Shown here in pieces: positions 62,756-64,000 of a stretch of DNA of 64,000 nt (positions are counted from its first letter, which is position 1; every line of letters starts with the position of its first letter). Location: assembly GCF_008247605.1 (NCBI RefSeq), contig NZ_CP043420.1, positions 3,100,001 to 3,164,000 of the forward strand, given 5' to 3'. The notes under the pieces are model-generated. The model searched no databases. It was given only the letters and a program-made list of their open reading frames with translations, and was not told the DNA's origin. Origin of the DNA: Kushneria phosphatilytica (GTDB lineage Bacteria; Pseudomonadota; Gammaproteobacteria; Pseudomonadales; Halomonadaceae). Both the position numbers and the translations under genes were made by a program.

Positions 62756-62790
62756 AGTGGTCTGCAAATGGCTCCCGGGCCCGGCTGCCA

Positions 62791-63006
62791 TCATGACTGG
62801 CTGTTTTCACGCTGAAACTGCCAGGCACAATGTCGTGAGGCCAGTGCCTCCTGCAGCTGTTCCACCTCTTCGAAGGTCAGCAGCATGGCCCGCTCGTAGC
62901 GATGAACTTCACCATCGCGAATGACTGTCAAAGCCCCGGTTTCGCATAGCGTTCCCCGGGGCTGCTCATCCTCCAGGATTCGCTCCATGGTCGTGTGATA
63001 CTCCAT
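62791..63006 (-). CDS. Small hypothetical protein beside the ogr-like gene, 71 aa
   Basis: TMERILEDEQPRGTLCETGALTVIRDGEVHRYERAMLLTFEEVEQLQEALASRHCAWQF. It starts 8 bp after the ogr-like stop on the same strand, so the two probably form one unit. Family not recognised. Confidence 0.62.
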   Translation of the reverse strand: MEYHTTMERILEDEQPRGTLCETGALTVIRDGEVHRYERAMLLTFEEVEQLQEALASRHCAWQFQRENSQS

Positions 63007-63014
63007 AGCTCGCT

Positions 63015-63272
63015 TTACTGCACCATTAACTGATCGCGAATACTGTCACGCAGCCGGGGCGACATCGGTAACCGAATCTCTGGATTGGGCTGCTGACTGA
63101 AAGTCAGGGTCTGCGTCATTTCCAGTGCCATTTTACCTCGCCAGCCACAATCCGGGTTCTGGCATTCAACCGTTGCCTCCCGATAGACCGGGGTCAGCTG
63201 TTGGCTCTTGCGAATTCGCGCAAACTCACCGCAATGGGGGCAACTCAACCGCATATTGTTACGTCGTTCCAT
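63015..63272 (-). CDS. Second Ogr/Delta-family zinc-finger protein
   Basis: 85 aa. MRLSCPHCGEFARIRKSQQLTPVYREATVECQNPDCGWRGKMALEMTQTL retains CxxC...CxxxxC and the CPHC/CQN signature seen in the prophage Ogr at 52225. The ATG at 63270-63272 has GAGGAGGG upstream. It is divergent from a CI-like gene outside the prophage, so it belongs to a separate phage-derived locus. Confidence 0.83.
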   Translation of the reverse strand: MERRNNMRLSCPHCGEFARIRKSQQLTPVYREATVECQNPDCGWRGKMALEMTQTLTFSQQPNPEIRLPMSPRLRDSIRDQLMVQ

Positions 63273-63459
63273 GAAACTCCCTCCTCTATTGTGTTGCGAA
63301 GCCCGGTTCACCGATGCCACAGAGGATCGAATCGGCATAATCCGATATTCAAAGCGGCGGACAACAACGGCAACCTGTAGTAAGCTCCTATAAGTTCATC
63401 ACCTACGGCTCACAATCTATGCCCTATAAGGGGATTGGTCAACTTTAAGGCGATCAATT

Positions 63460-64000
63460 ATGACTATGTCGCCCGCCCGGGACAGTGAAAGTCTGGCTAT
63501 GACCAGTGCCATCATGGGTCGCATGAAACAGCTGCTTAACGTTTCATCGGACTATCAGTTGGCTCAGCGCTTCGGTAAATCGACCAGCGCTATCCACAAC
63601 TGGAAGAAGCGTGGCACTGTCCCAATCGATGAATGTATTGAACTTTCAGTGGAATATGGTGCCAGCCTGGACTGGCTGATCATGGGAAAGGGTTCACCAC
63701 CATGGGAAAAGCCGGCCATACCGGCCTGGAGCGAGCCAGACAACGACCAGCCTTCGCATTTCACCCTGCGAGACTTCGTGGGGGTGCCTCTTTATGACAT
63801 CGAGGCCGCCGCCGGCCCGGGCCAGCTGTTCGATAGTGAGCAGGTTGAGACCTTTCTCAGCTTCCGCCATGACTGGATCCTCAAGGAGGGCCTGCATCTC
63901 AAGGATCTGGTAGCCGTGCGCGTCCGCGGGGATTCCATGGATGGCACGCTCAAGGACGGAGACACGGTGCTGATCAACCGCTCCATTATTCGCCCCGACG
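63460..64000 (+). CDS. CI-like phage repressor, cut by the window edge
   Basis: The first 180 codons only; no stop before the end. N-terminal CI-type HTH (DYQLAQRFGKSTSAIHNWKKRGTVPIDECI), cleavage site A118-G119 (IEAAAGPGQ) and the S24 nucleophile Ser159 (VRGDSMDGT). It is clearly homologous to the prophage cI at 50233 but different in sequence, so a different immunity type. Two CCTATAAG elements lie in the 187-bp divergent gap. Confidence 0.88.
   Translation, partial: MTMSPARDSESLAMTSAIMGRMKQLLNVSSDYQLAQRFGKSTSAIHNWKKRGTVPIDECIELSVEYGASLDWLIMGKGSPPWEKPAIPAWSEPDNDQPSHFTLRDFVGVPLYDIEAAAGPGQLFDSEQVETFLSFRHDWILKEGLHLKDLVAVRVRGDSMDGTLKDGDTVLINRSIIRPD

Overview
The window is a GC-rich gammaproteobacterial chromosome segment, most likely from a halophilic Halomonas/Kushneria-type organism. 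That assignment is inferred from gene order and protein character, not from a search. One complete P2-like prophage is inserted in the tmRNA gene, and the first genes of a second phage-derived locus lie at the right edge.

Region 1 (1-19925) is core chromosome. Minus-strand genes are ftsH (first codons only), rlmE, greA, carB-carA, an MBL-fold hydrolase, a GNAT acetyltransferase, dapB, an RlpA-like lipoprotein, ohr, dnaJ-dnaK-grpE, fur, rnfH and ratA. Plus-strand genes are yhbY, an esterase-like lipoprotein, recN, bamE, smpB and ssrA. The grpE-recN divergent region carries a sigma-32-type promoter facing grpE-dnaK-dnaJ and two LexA boxes facing recN. Several intrinsic terminators are clear.

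Region 2 (19896-59236) is a prophage of about 39.3 kb bounded by 68-bp identical repeats. The repeats hold the last 30 nt of ssrA plus its terminator, so the phage rebuilds the tmRNA end at attL. From left to right it holds an HNH nuclease and a Dam-type methylase; the P2-type late genes (Q-P divergent from O-N-M-L-X, lysis genes, R-S, V-W-J-I-H-G, FI-FII-E/E'-T-U-D); a cargo region; the repressor; an early operon with an Ogr-like activator and the rolling-circle protein gpA; excisionase and integrase; and a HEPN/Abi protein beside attR. Three copies of a dyad TGT-N13-ACAACGC lie exactly at the three expected late promoters and are probably the Ogr-type activator sites. E/E' carries the P2-type T6G slippery heptamer.

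The cargo is unusually rich. It includes a YegP-like protein between G and FI, a membrane protein inserted antisense between T and U, an SOS-boxed operon (63-aa protein, UmuD, UmuC), a secreted SNase-like nuclease, an ArsR regulator, two stand-alone S24 (UmuD-like) domains that lack the catalytic lysine, a Cys-repeat periplasmic protein, and a DUF4238 gene. The DUF4238 gene and one dead S24 domain lie directly behind the CI repressor, as if expressed in the lysogen. This cI-DUF4238-S24 unit is the best candidate for an undescribed system here.

Region 3 (59237-64000) returns to the chromosome: a CaCA-type antiporter, small zinc-ribbon and hypothetical proteins, and a TupA-like ATP-grasp protein. 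It ends in a divergent pair, an Ogr/Delta-family zinc-finger gene and a CI-like repressor cut by the window edge. This pair could be a phage remnant or the end of a satellite or second prophage.
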